Source of the DNA: a virus
DNA length: 43,412 nucleotides
Reading direction: 5' to 3' (one strand)
IMG/VR virus record: IMGVR_UViG_3300013286_000019
Coordinates: 1-43,412 of that record
The position numbers and the translations under genes were made by a program. The notes under the pieces are model-generated. The model searched no databases. It saw only the letters and a program-made list of their open reading frames with translations, and was not told where the DNA came from. Positions 1-7,001 of this stretch are shown here, in pieces; within the stretch, counting starts at the first letter, position 1; each line of letters opens with the position of its first letter.

Positions 1-68
1 AAAACTTCGTGTCAAATACTTTTCTGTGGTTTTGAAAATTTTTTTACAATTTTTTTAAGTACGCAAGA

Positions 69-308
69 TCAAATCTGTAGTACACGGGTAGTGTGTATAT
101 GAAATCTGTCTAAATCCCACTGTAGGGAGAACTGTGTATAGTGTTGCTCTTGTGGTAATGTCACTATGAGTCCTAGAGTGCTGTCTAGTCTAAAGTCATG
201 AGCTATGCCAGTACGTTGACTCCATTTGACTAGATTCACTCTTAACAGCAATAGAGTGGGACCGCTATGTGCTGATTCTGGAAATGTCATATAGAGTGGT
301 GTGGTCAT
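69..308 (-). CDS. Small hypothetical protein, 79 aa
   Basis: I do not recognise this protein. It begins with ATG at 308; a second ATG six codons in could be the true start. The sequence is ordinary and globular in composition, with a hydrophobic middle (GPTLLLLRVNLVKW) but no clear signal peptide or membrane helix. No good Shine-Dalgarno site precedes it. It lies alone on the minus strand, divergent from the GNAT-like gene at 477. The 68 bases after its stop are A/T-rich with long T runs and hold no gene that I can see. It is called real because the frame is open over its whole length and the amino acid composition is natural. Its function is unknown. Confidence 0.5.
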   Translation of the reverse strand: MTTPLYMTFPESAHSGPTLLLLRVNLVKWSQRTGIAHDFRLDSTLGLIVTLPQEQHYTQFSLQWDLDRFHIHTTRVLQI

Positions 309-345
309 TGTGGTGTATAGTTATCTACTGTGATAATTCAGGTTG

Positions 346-417
346 GAAAAATTGGTTTTACCGCGGTGCGCTTCGCGCTTGGTCTGGCTCTCTCCTCCTA
401 CTCTAGATTTACCAATA
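346..417 (-). other. Structured intergenic element, possible terminator or small RNA
   Basis: Read on the minus strand, ATTGGT (417-412) can pair with ACCAAT (356-351), followed at once by a run of five T. Inside is a small hairpin GCGC-GAA-GCGC (minus strand of about 368-378) next to the palindrome ACCGCGGT. The element sits between divergent genes and is more G+C-rich than its surroundings. The long loop makes it an atypical intrinsic terminator. A small structured RNA is possible, but I could not fit a tRNA cloverleaf to it. Confidence 0.25.
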
Positions 418-430
418 TCATGGTGTTTAA

Positions 431-459
431 TTGTCGTAAAGTATAAGTAAGCGTATACT
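431..459 (+). promoter_or_regulatory. Sigma70-like promoter for the 477 gene
   Basis: TTGTCG at 431-436 and TATACT at 454-459 are separated by exactly 17 bp. They match the -35 box at 4 of 6 and the -10 box at 5 of 6 positions. Transcription would start near 466, about 11 nt before the ATG at 477. This is the best host-type promoter I found and would make the following gene an early gene. Confidence 0.5.
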
Positions 460-476
460 GCCCCGGAACCTGTATT

Positions 477-917
477 ATGCCCCTACACTGTGTTAGGTCT
501 TTAAAAGACCCCTTGATCAAATTAATTGCAGACGATCCTGTTCGACCTGATATTCCCAGAGAATTTCGGGTTGGCCCACATACTGAAGTGTTTGTACTAC
601 AAGACAATGAAGGGCGAGAACAGGCAGTTATATGTGCTGCCTATCGATCTTTAGTTCCGTCAAATGTTGTGGAACTGGCACTGGACCCGGACGTGGAACC
701 ACATGTAGCTGTGTTCTACACCATATGGAGTTATGAGTCCGGGGCTGGACGCAAGTTGATTCGGGCTGCTCGAGCACATATACAAGAGCATAGACCCTAT
801 ATCAAGAAGTTTGTTACGTTAAGTCCGCCCACTGATATGGCCCGCGTGTTTCACTTGAAGAACGGGGCCGAGGTGTTCCGAGTCAATCCAGATACTGTGA
901 ATTACCTTTATCCTTGA
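477..917 (+). CDS. GNAT-like acetyltransferase family protein
   Basis: A 146-residue protein with a GNAT-like layout. An N-terminal strand pair runs from about residue 35 (TEVFVLQDNEGREQAVICAA). A central strand then leads into a glycine-containing turn and helix (YESGAGRKLIRAARAHI, about residues 82-98), which resembles the acetyl-CoA pyrophosphate-binding motif A. The C-terminal part (LSPPTDMARVFHLKNGAEVF) resembles the segment after motif B, where a helix precedes the last strands. The glycine motif is weaker than the family consensus, so the substrate and even the activity are uncertain. The start is ATG at 477; no Shine-Dalgarno site is visible, but a sigma70-like promoter lies just upstream. 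The 3' end overlaps the convergent nucleotidase gene by 35 bp. Confidence 0.5.
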   Translation: MPLHCVRSLKDPLIKLIADDPVRPDIPREFRVGPHTEVFVLQDNEGREQAVICAAYRSLVPSNVVELALDPDVEPHVAVFYTIWSYESGAGRKLIRAARAHIQEHRPYIKKFVTLSPPTDMARVFHLKNGAEVFRVNPDTVNYLYP

Positions 918-1428
918 CAGCTTGAAACAGGATATCCAACTGTGCTAGAACTGCACTGTAGTCTGATCCCACTTTGACAGCATGACCTCCAGCAGCACGC
1001 CATTCTTCACAGTTGCTGGTGCGGTCATCAACTAGGATATCACCGGGCTTACAGTGACGATGTTTATCGTGGCTGTAAGGGCCAAAGTGGCAGACAACTC
1101 CCGGGTAGTATTCCATCATCCATTCTATCTTGTCCTGGAATACATCCGGAACTTCGTTCTTTTGGGGAATGGCTGTAAGTACACGTAGTCTCCAGCCCAG
1201 AGCGTCTTGGAACCGCAGTGCCTTGAGCATGAGTAGATCAGCTTGTGGCATCTTGGGCAAGTGGCGATAGAAGTTGGGAGCTTCTACCAGTCGTCCCCAG
1301 CTGCGTTCTGGCCAACGTCCATTGACTTCTGCTTCCTGTTCGTCTTGCTCGGTAGCGTTTAGGTACTTGCGAGCACCCGTGTTAAAATCGGCTAGCACGC
1401 CGTCCATATCTAGATAAATTGTTGGCAT
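883..1428 (-). CDS. HAD-superfamily 5'(3')-deoxyribonucleotidase-like phosphatase
   Basis: A 181-residue HAD hydrolase. Motif I is DMDGVLADF at residues 7-15, with the nucleophile Asp7 and acid/base Asp9. The GVLADF form is typical of the 5'(3')-deoxyribonucleotidase branch. Motif II is the Thr in LTAIP near residue 84, and motif IV is the acidic pair in ILVDDR. Such enzymes remove phosphate from dNMPs and are common in phages, where they are thought to adjust nucleotide pools during host DNA breakdown. Length fits the small nucleotidase family. The ATG at 1428 is good, and the gene starts one base after the nucleotidyltransferase gene ends, so the two probably share a transcript. Confidence 0.75.
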   Translation of the reverse strand: MPTIYLDMDGVLADFNTGARKYLNATEQDEQEAEVNGRWPERSWGRLVEAPNFYRHLPKMPQADLLMLKALRFQDALGWRLRVLTAIPQKNEVPDVFQDKIEWMMEYYPGVVCHFGPYSHDKHRHCKPGDILVDDRTSNCEEWRAAGGHAVKVGSDYSAVLAQLDILFQAVKDKGNSQYLD

Positions 1429-1429
1429 T

Positions 1430-2182
1430 TTATTTTAAACTTAATTCGTTATCGTGTAATCGGTCTATCAATGCAGTTATGCCTTTCAGCACATCGTCAT
1501 TGCGTAGACTCTTATAGACTAGGTTGGCTATACTAAATTCAGCATCGCGTGTTTGCAGTCCCGCCTGTCTATACCTACGTAACAATTGTACAGTCTTTCT
1601 GCAGACTTGTAAATCCCCAGTTTTCATTGCGGCCTGTAGTACACTGGTCCAACGAGTAACCATTTCTTTCAATTCAGCCTCGTTATACTGGGGCATGTGC
1701 TTGGCGGGCTGTTTGATCCATTTTTGTTGTGTTATACTGTAGCTACTGGATACAGCGGGCTGTCTATAATCTTCAACATACAACTCAACTGGGATACCAA
1801 AGATATCTATGTTGAAATCACGCTTGTATAGCAGTCGTTTGGTGTCAAACAGTTCCGCTACTTCACGATCACAGGACACTGTAGAGTAGTCTGCAATCAG
1901 GTGTAGATCAATATCACTCTTGTTGGTATAGTTGTAGTTGGCGTTACCACCTGCTATGATTATGTCCAATACTTTAAACGGAATGCCCACAAACTCCTTA
2001 AAGTCTTCGGCAATGCGTAGCAGTGCGCCACGAACTTCGGGCTTTAGCTGATCATGGTCCCAAAGTTTGGGATTCAATACTGTATTGTATTCAATGGGTT
2101 CGGAAAATTCGTTAAAGTGCATGGTCATGTATTTATTGCGGTAAATATCTTTGATATGATCAAAAACAATCTTCAAGGCCAT
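1430..2182 (-). CDS. DNA polymerase beta-type nucleotidyltransferase
   Basis: A 250-residue protein with the nucleotidyltransferase signature: GGN at residues 78-80 followed by SDIDLHL, with Asp90 and Asp92 as the metal-binding pair. The third acidic residue is probably in PVELYVEDY near residues 131-138. The helical C-terminal half is of unknown type. Family members transfer NMPs to RNA, proteins or small molecules; a MNT-type toxin or antitoxin, a tRNA-modifying enzyme or an antibiotic-type transferase are all possible. ATG at 2182. Its 5' end overlaps the divergent AlgH gene by 27 bp, so each promoter must lie in the other gene. It is followed directly by the nucleotidase gene. Confidence 0.7.
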   Translation of the reverse strand: MALKIVFDHIKDIYRNKYMTMHFNEFSEPIEYNTVLNPKLWDHDQLKPEVRGALLRIAEDFKEFVGIPFKVLDIIIAGGNANYNYTNKSDIDLHLIADYSTVSCDREVAELFDTKRLLYKRDFNIDIFGIPVELYVEDYRQPAVSSSYSITQQKWIKQPAKHMPQYNEAELKEMVTRWTSVLQAAMKTGDLQVCRKTVQLLRRYRQAGLQTRDAEFSIANLVYKSLRNDDVLKGITALIDRLHDNELSLK

Positions 2183-2713
2183 TTATTAGCAGCCAACCCC
2201 AGTAATCCCAGAGACGAGTTAGATCGTGCTGTGATATTGCTGACCAGTCATACCAGTGGCAGCAGTGTAGGACTACAGATCAACAAGGTCTTGCCCGAAC
2301 TCAGCTTGGCCAACATAGCCAACAATATAGGCATCTGGATAGATGATGATCATCCTGTATACTGTGGGGGCAGTGTGGGAGTCAACAAGATACATGTGAT
2401 ACATACCAATGATTGGCAAGGACATACCACAGTTAGAATTACCAAAGACCTATGTGTGACCAACGATATATCTGTGTTGGCCGCTATCAGTAGAGGTGAA
2501 GGTCCTGATCAGATTAGGGCCTGCGCGGGTTTTTGGTTATGGGAAGATGGACAGTTAGATCAGCAGATGGGCAACACACCTGCGGAGTTTGATCGTTATA
2601 AATGGGAAACAGTACCTGCTACTATTGAAAACGTGTTTGGATCCTTGGGCATAGAGCAGTGGCATAATACACTAGAAGCCAGTGCTCGTATGCAAGTTTC
2701 ACTATGGTTTTAA
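2156..2713 (+). CDS. AlgH/YqgE (UPF0301) family protein
   Basis: A 185-residue protein matching the UPF0301/AlgH family from end to end. The N-terminus GHLLAANPSNPRDELDRAVI corresponds to the family's leading segment, which carries a similar xPxxxDPxFxxSVV-type stretch. SGSSVGLQINK corresponds to GAMGLVINK, and PVYCGGSVGVNKIHVIHT to PVYxGGPVxxxRGFVLH. The end has the family's Trp-rich stretch (GFWLWEDGQLDQQM). Length equals bacterial YqgE (about 187). The function of the family is unsettled; it has been called a transcription regulator. The start chosen is ATG at 2156, since the open frame upstream lies in the antisense of the nucleotidyltransferase. It converges on gp41 with a 4-bp overlap. 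Confidence 0.8.
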   Translation: MIKNNLQGHLLAANPSNPRDELDRAVILLTSHTSGSSVGLQINKVLPELSLANIANNIGIWIDDDHPVYCGGSVGVNKIHVIHTNDWQGHTTVRITKDLCVTNDISVLAAISRGEGPDQIRACAGFWLWEDGQLDQQMGNTPAEFDRYKWETVPATIENVFGSLGIEQWHNTLEASARMQVSLWF

Positions 2714-4203
2714 TCCTTTTCAGGATTTAGATTACTCAACATATTTCTAATCATAGGGCCAGTTGAAGCTTTAACCTTGGGCTTCTCTATGCTCAAACCT
2801 TCTTTAGGATTGTCTCTATTGGCCCAAGGAGCACTTGATACATCCAGTTCTTCACTTGCTGTATTGTTGGCTGTGCTGACAACACTGGTCCGTTTGAAGC
2901 TGTTCATCATAGAGCTAGTGCCTTGTGCCTTTTGTTGACTAAAGCTCTGCCCTTCTTCATCCTCACCTAGGTCAGTAATCCGCAGTGTATCCACATTGAA
3001 TTCAAGTTCAACCTTTTGTCCAACCCCGCTACTTGAACGTGTCTTCATAAACTGGATTTGATAGCGTCCACGTTCCTTCATAGCTCGGCTTGTAAAGATA
3101 CCAATCACGTTATCTGCAGTCATAATCTTACTCAAACCACCTGATATGTGACTGTGATCAAACTCAATTTCTTCAACGGCAGCACGGTTTAACTGACTAG
3201 CTGTGACAGTTACACATTGGGTTTCCATAGCTAGATTTCGAATCTCTTCAGACACATATTTGTCTTTAACAAACAGATCGCTAGGACTTACCTTCACTGA
3301 TAAAGGCATCATCAAATCCAGGTAATCTATTAATAAAACGTCAGGTTTCACGCCTTTTTTGACCTGATATTCCTTCAAATAGGCTCGAATATCGTTACAA
3401 TTTTTCCCCGAGGGCATATACTTGATCTGCATACTGCCTGCCTTCTTTTCCATCATTTTAACCTTTAATTCAACATCATCGATATTCTTAAAGATCTCAC
3501 GAGTTGGGATACCTGTAGTCATACTATCCAAACGCATGGACACTAATTTCTCGCTCAATTCAAAAGTTAGGTACAGCACGTTGAGCCCTTGGAGCGCCCA
3601 GTTAACACCCATATTAGCCAGAAACAAACTCTTACCACCACCTGATCCTGCACAGAAAATATTCAACTCGCCACGGTTAAATCCACCATAGAGTTTCTTA
3701 TCAATACTAGGCCATCCAGTAGATATTTGTCCATTTCCGTCTTTCAATGCTTCCAGTCGAGCTCTCGGGTCCTCAAAGTAATCAGTACCCATATCTTTGT
3801 TTAAGCTAATTTGAATAGCATCCTTGATCAACTTTTCCACAGGACCGTAGTCTCCTGCTTCTAGTAGATCACTAGATGCAATGATAGCTCTTTCCAATCC
3901 TTTGTGACGACTAAAGTTTTCAAACTCATCCATTAGCCATTCATAGTTTTCACGAGGCAATGCTGCTGGATTAAAGTCCATCTTGCAACTGGCATTGACA
4001 ATATTAGCTTCGGGCATGACCTTGTATTGATCAACATACTTGTTGATGAATTCAGCAGTATCCTGTAGTCTTTGATCAAAGTTTTCGTGATCAAATATGT
4101 TTTGGCAGCGGACAAATGTCTCTGCATCTGACAGGAACATTTCGAGATACAATTTCTGTATCTCAAAGTTATAATTGGGTTTTGGTGTTTGGTCTTTACT
4201 CAT
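2710..4203 (-). CDS. 41: Replicative DNA helicase, gp41 (DnaB-like)
   Basis: A 497-residue RecA-fold hexameric helicase that unwinds the fork 5'-3' and works with the primase encoded just upstream. The N-terminal helical domain spans about residues 1-130. The linker leads to STGWPSIDKKLYGG at 161-174, typical of DnaB/gp41. Walker A is GSGGGKS at 186-192, followed by YLTFELSE, where the Glu is the catalytic base. Walker B is LLIDYLD at 290-296, and TASQLNR is the DnaB H3-type sensor. The last 80 residues are Ser/Thr-rich and probably disordered. ATG at 4203 overlaps the primase stop by 8 bp, indicating translational coupling. Confidence 0.93.
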   Translation of the reverse strand: MSKDQTPKPNYNFEIQKLYLEMFLSDAETFVRCQNIFDHENFDQRLQDTAEFINKYVDQYKVMPEANIVNASCKMDFNPAALPRENYEWLMDEFENFSRHKGLERAIIASSDLLEAGDYGPVEKLIKDAIQISLNKDMGTDYFEDPRARLEALKDGNGQISTGWPSIDKKLYGGFNRGELNIFCAGSGGGKSLFLANMGVNWALQGLNVLYLTFELSEKLVSMRLDSMTTGIPTREIFKNIDDVELKVKMMEKKAGSMQIKYMPSGKNCNDIRAYLKEYQVKKGVKPDVLLIDYLDLMMPLSVKVSPSDLFVKDKYVSEEIRNLAMETQCVTVTASQLNRAAVEEIEFDHSHISGGLSKIMTADNVIGIFTSRAMKERGRYQIQFMKTRSSSGVGQKVELEFNVDTLRITDLGEDEEGQSFSQQKAQGTSSMMNSFKRTSVVSTANNTASEELDVSSAPWANRDNPKEGLSIEKPKVKASTGPMIRNMLSNLNPEKD

Positions 4204-5194
4204 CTTTAATTGCTTCTAGTTTCTTTTTCAATAGTTGTATTTTAATTTCGTTGCTTACTTTGTAATGTAGGATAGTAGTTAGCACATATAATCTCCCGTA
4301 GCGTTTTACCGCATCTGCTACGTCTTTAATATTATCTTCCCACGGTGGTAAGCTAGCTGACCAATTATTCTTAATAGCTGCTGCCAACATCTTTGCACCC
4401 GGCTTGTCCTTATCCGGAACCACAATAACTTCTCGCCCTAGGTTATTCAAACGCATGATCTGGGCATCGTTAGGTTCGTTGGTCATAATGCCCACACCAT
4501 CAATAGCGATAGCATCGAACTGTCCTTCCACTACGATCACAAATTTTCTATCATATGTTTGAGCATCTAGGTTAAACACATAACCACTTTGGCTATCAGT
4601 AAGATACTTCGGCTTACCTGGTTTGATCTTACGGCCTGTATAGCCTACTACTTTACCTTCATGGTAGAATGGAATTATAACTCTATCGCGGAATCCGGGT
4701 GCAGAGCTCCACATCCAGTTGTACCAATCCCATCCCATGTTGCGTTCATCAACTAGATAAGAGATTACATCAAGTAGTTCAGCATCTTGATTACCTTCGG
4801 CTATCCAAGAGTCGATAGATTTGCAGTCATCGGGCAATGGTTTTTCCAGCATTACTAGATTCAGTGCCTTCTTGAGCACGGGTTGATCATCTTTGATCTT
4901 CAGTGCGGCTAGATTGAGTTTGCCTATATCCGCATCGTTCATACCTAACCAACCAAACAGGCTTTTGGTGTTTTTACTTAGGAGCTTGCCCGGAGTCCAT
5001 CCTGCGGCAAAGTGGCAATTGAAACAGTGGTAAACAAATCCGTCACTTTCTACACGTATTCCACCACGGAGTCTAGTGTCATGGCCTTCTCCCCTATGCT
5101 GGCAGCAGGGTGCGTCGAAACTTGTCCAACCACCGGAAGTCAGTTTTCGTTTAGGAGGCAGTAGTGCTAGTAATGCAGATTGTATATCGTTCAC
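4196..5194 (-). CDS. 61: DNA primase, gp61-like
   Basis: A 332-residue primase that makes RNA primers for the lagging strand as part of the primosome with gp41. The N-terminal zinc-binding domain has Cys30/Cys31-x-His33 and Cys57-x2-Cys60 (HCFNCHFAAGW). The Toprim core has VVEGQFDA with catalytic Glu223, and VVPDKDKPG with Asp261 and Asp263 for metal binding. Length matches T4 gp61 (342). The start is GTG at 5194; the ATG two bases upstream in another frame runs straight into TGA. It lies 9 bp after the virion-like gene. Confidence 0.9.
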   Translation of the reverse strand: MNDIQSALLALLPPKRKLTSGGWTSFDAPCCQHRGEGHDTRLRGGIRVESDGFVYHCFNCHFAAGWTPGKLLSKNTKSLFGWLGMNDADIGKLNLAALKIKDDQPVLKKALNLVMLEKPLPDDCKSIDSWIAEGNQDAELLDVISYLVDERNMGWDWYNWMWSSAPGFRDRVIIPFYHEGKVVGYTGRKIKPGKPKYLTDSQSGYVFNLDAQTYDRKFVIVVEGQFDAIAIDGVGIMTNEPNDAQIMRLNNLGREVIVVPDKDKPGAKMLAAAIKNNWSASLPPWEDNIKDVADAVKRYGRLYVLTTILHYKVSNEIKIQLLKKKLEAIKDE

Positions 5195-5203
5195 ATAGAC
5201 AGT

Positions 5204-6037
5204 TTAGCTTCGATAGAGAACTTTGTCAAGTGAACCGAAGTAATGGGGATTGTCGTTTTGTGATTCTGCAGGTGCTGTAGCAGGAACATATACAATTCTA
5301 ATGTAGCTGAATACACCGTTGAAGTTAAAGACATCAATACCGGTAAAACCAGTATATGTTTTAGATTTGATAGTGACATATCTATCAGCAGCGGCAGGGC
5401 TATTGCTCAATGTACCTTGGATGTAAACAGTTCCGCGATATGCGGTCATATATACGGCTGCGGTATGCAGACCAGAGTTACTGTTAAACGCGGGGTTGGC
5501 ATAGATGTTGCCGCTCTTGTGTTCGTATTTTCTAATGCTGTCATTATAGAAAATCTGGAAGGATGTTATCTCTTGACTAGGTTGTAGTACTGGGTAAGCG
5601 TCTTCATCTAACTGAACAGTACCAGCAAGTCCGTAATAGGTATTAGAATAAGCTGGCAAATATGATCCGTCACTTTCTAGCAATTTTACTGTAAACTTAT
5701 AGCTAGATTTTGGAATGTCGATAGTATCACTTTCTGTAAGTGTTAGCAATGCAATACCTTTAGTGCCAGTGCTTTCTTCTAAAACTTCTAATGGTTTCTC
5801 TATTAGTAGTCTTTGATTAATTGCATCAAACATAGAAAATACAAATGTTTGTGTATTAGAAATAGATACTTTTTTCTGATCGCTATTCTTAAATTGAATA
5901 CGGACCTGATTTTTAATACCTTTTTGTATTTTTAAATCGTATTGATACATAACTTGATTCGCTCCTCGAACGGTGGGATCCAAATCTAATATAACGTCGA
6001 GTGTGTTTGGATATAAATAGATTGGTAAAATTTGCAT
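5204..6037 (-). CDS. Probable virion (baseplate/fibre-type) protein, beta-rich
   Basis: A 277-residue protein of unknown family. The first half (about residues 30-130) has alternating strands and a pattern like the N-terminal Ig-like domain of phage baseplate upper proteins: a polarity-alternating KNQVRIQFKN, an FVFSMFDA strand, then ITLT-like ALLTLTESDT and SYKFTVKLLESDG. The second half is also beta-rich with many Tyr and Asn. No signal peptide or membrane helix is present. A T4-late-type box (AATAAATA, minus strand 6050-6043) lies just before the ATG at 6037, which fits a late structural gene. Its position upstream of primase and helicase is odd for such a gene. The structural role is inferred only from composition and promoter. 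Confidence 0.5.
   Translation of the reverse strand: MQILPIYLYPNTLDVILDLDPTVRGANQVMYQYDLKIQKGIKNQVRIQFKNSDQKKVSISNTQTFVFSMFDAINQRLLIEKPLEVLEESTGTKGIALLTLTESDTIDIPKSSYKFTVKLLESDGSYLPAYSNTYYGLAGTVQLDEDAYPVLQPSQEITSFQIFYNDSIRKYEHKSGNIYANPAFNSNSGLHTAAVYMTAYRGTVYIQGTLSNSPAAADRYVTIKSKTYTGFTGIDVFNFNGVFSYIRIVYVPATAPAESQNDNPHYFGSLDKVLYRS
6012..6019 (+). promoter_or_regulatory. T4-type late promoter box TATAAATA
   Basis: A perfect match to the T4 late -10 consensus, on the plus strand and inside the first codons of the opposing gene. With T4 geometry, transcription would start near 6025 and give a leader of about 34 nt before the ATG at 6059. Confidence 0.55.
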
Positions 6038-6042
6038 ATTAC

Positions 6043-6050
6043 TATTTATT
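6043..6050 (-). promoter_or_regulatory. Late-type box AATAAATA 5 nt before ATG
   Basis: Minus-strand AATAAATA followed by GTAAT and then the ATG at 6037. No Shine-Dalgarno sequence is present. It belongs to the recurrent set of late-type boxes that sit 4-7 nt before start codons in this window. Confidence 0.45.
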
Positions 6051-6058
6051 GATAACTG

Positions 6059-6442
6059 ATGTCCTTACCCAACACCTTCCAAGATAACTATCCCTTTGTG
6101 GCCTGTGTCAAATCAAATGACATAGAGTATGTGGGCATTGTGATCAATTTTGACGATTACGTAGCCAGTATCTACGATATATCTGTAATTAAAACAGATG
6201 AAGAAAAGAGGCTTTTTCTAGAGATGGGAGAAGTTTGGTGGTGGGAAAGTAATAGAAAAATTCCCATTAATATATTTCTAAAGAAAGAGATGCAGCTTTT
6301 TAGATATGCTATTAAAACATTTAATAGTAAGGATGCAGAAATAGTATTTGGACCAACAGTAAATTTAAGTGAAATTGCCGAGAAGCGTATTAAACGTAAA
6401 TCAATACAGTTAGTTAGAATCCCTAAGAATATCCGTAACTAA
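6059..6442 (+). CDS. Hypothetical protein, 127 aa
   Basis: Not recognised. The sequence is compact and mixed alpha/beta, with a Trp triplet (GEVWWWESNRKIPINIFL, about residues 58-75) and a basic C-terminus (EKRIKRKSIQLVRIPKNIRN). This would suit an RNA-, DNA- or protein-binding role, but that is only a guess. It is the only plus-strand gene between 2713 and 28827. It is preceded by a perfect TATAAATA late box at 6012-6019, so it is probably expressed late. It overlaps the end of the convergent mini-DnaE gene by 20 bp. ATG at 6059 is chosen because it follows the short intergenic gap. Confidence 0.65.
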   Translation: MSLPNTFQDNYPFVACVKSNDIEYVGIVINFDDYVASIYDISVIKTDEEKRLFLEMGEVWWWESNRKIPINIFLKKEMQLFRYAIKTFNSKDAEIVFGPTVNLSEIAEKRIKRKSIQLVRIPKNIRN

Positions 6443-7001
6443 TACCTTCGCAGATGAGATTCATCTGCACCACAATAACATGCGCATAGGCCACAGCGTG
6501 TGCCTTCTTAAAGTAATATTCATCACCGGCCGGCTTCTGCCAAACTTCGTTCTTCACGACGGACCAATCTTGCCCAATCAGATATCGTTTTGCCGGGCGG
6601 ATTACTGCCAACACAGCGGCTAATTCCTCGATAGAAGTCGGAGTCATCTTCCTCAAGATTGCCCCGTGTCCGTTCACATGAAACAGTAAATTCACAAATT
6701 CGTCTTGCAATAATAAATCCCATAGTGGTTCCGTATTAAGTAAATTGGTTAAGTGATCTTCATTTCTAACATCTTTGTATACTGATACATTTAAGAAATC
6801 GAGTTTGAAGTATCCGCGATCTTCTGCTGTCTTGTAATCAATGTTAGCAGTATCGGTTAGAGGATTGTAAGGAATAGAATGACAATACACGCCGGTATTG
6901 TGTTTCTTAAAACTTCCATTTTCCGAGATAGCTGCAGGAATATGTTTGATAACATCAAGTGCTTGTTTTCTATCAAAGAAATCTATATCTATGTCAGTCA
7001 T
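6423..7001 (-). CDS. Miniature DnaE-like (Pol III alpha) polymerase-core protein
   Basis: A 192-residue protein that keeps, in order, the motifs of the bacterial DnaE catalytic core. TDIDIDFFDR at residues 2-11 matches PDFDVDFC of E. coli DnaE, so Asp3 and Asp5 correspond to catalytic D401 and D403. NTGVYCHSIPYNPLTD (35-50) matches RNAGKHAGGVVIAPTKITD. GYFKLDFLNV (63-72) matches GLVKFDFLGL, so Asp68 corresponds to D555. VNGHGAILRKMTPTSIEELA (109-128) and the following IRPAKRYLIG (134-143) match the QLESRGM...RFRPGP-type finger region. YYFKKAHAVAYAHV (162-175) matches YGFNKSHSAAYALV. PHP, the first palm half, most of the fingers, the thumb and the beta-binding parts are missing. The start is ATG at 7001; the overlap ATGACTGA with the kinase stop indicates coupling. 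Whether it polymerises, binds DNA or is a relic is unknown. Confidence 0.75.
   Translation of the reverse strand: MTDIDIDFFDRKQALDVIKHIPAAISENGSFKKHNTGVYCHSIPYNPLTDTANIDYKTAEDRGYFKLDFLNVSVYKDVRNEDHLTNLLNTEPLWDLLLQDEFVNLLFHVNGHGAILRKMTPTSIEELAAVLAVIRPAKRYLIGQDWSVVKNEVWQKPAGDEYYFKKAHAVAYAHVIVVQMNLICEGISYGYS

Noticed and set aside
1-68. Possible terminator in the T-rich start of the window
   Set aside because: There are T runs but no stable hairpin next to them, and the neighbouring sequence is cut by the window edge.
346-417. tRNA gene
   Set aside because: No consistent acceptor, D, anticodon and T arms could be formed, and no GGTTCGA-type T loop is present.
883-1428. Heptose-bisphosphate phosphatase (GmhB) to complete the HldE route
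   Set aside because: The HAD motif DMDGVLADF is that of 5'(3')-deoxyribonucleotidases, and the GmhB zinc loop is absent.
2054-2155. N-terminal extension of the AlgH frame
   Set aside because: It lies wholly within the antisense of the nucleotidyltransferase gene, and the extra residues do not match the AlgH family. ATG at 2156 gives the family's normal length.
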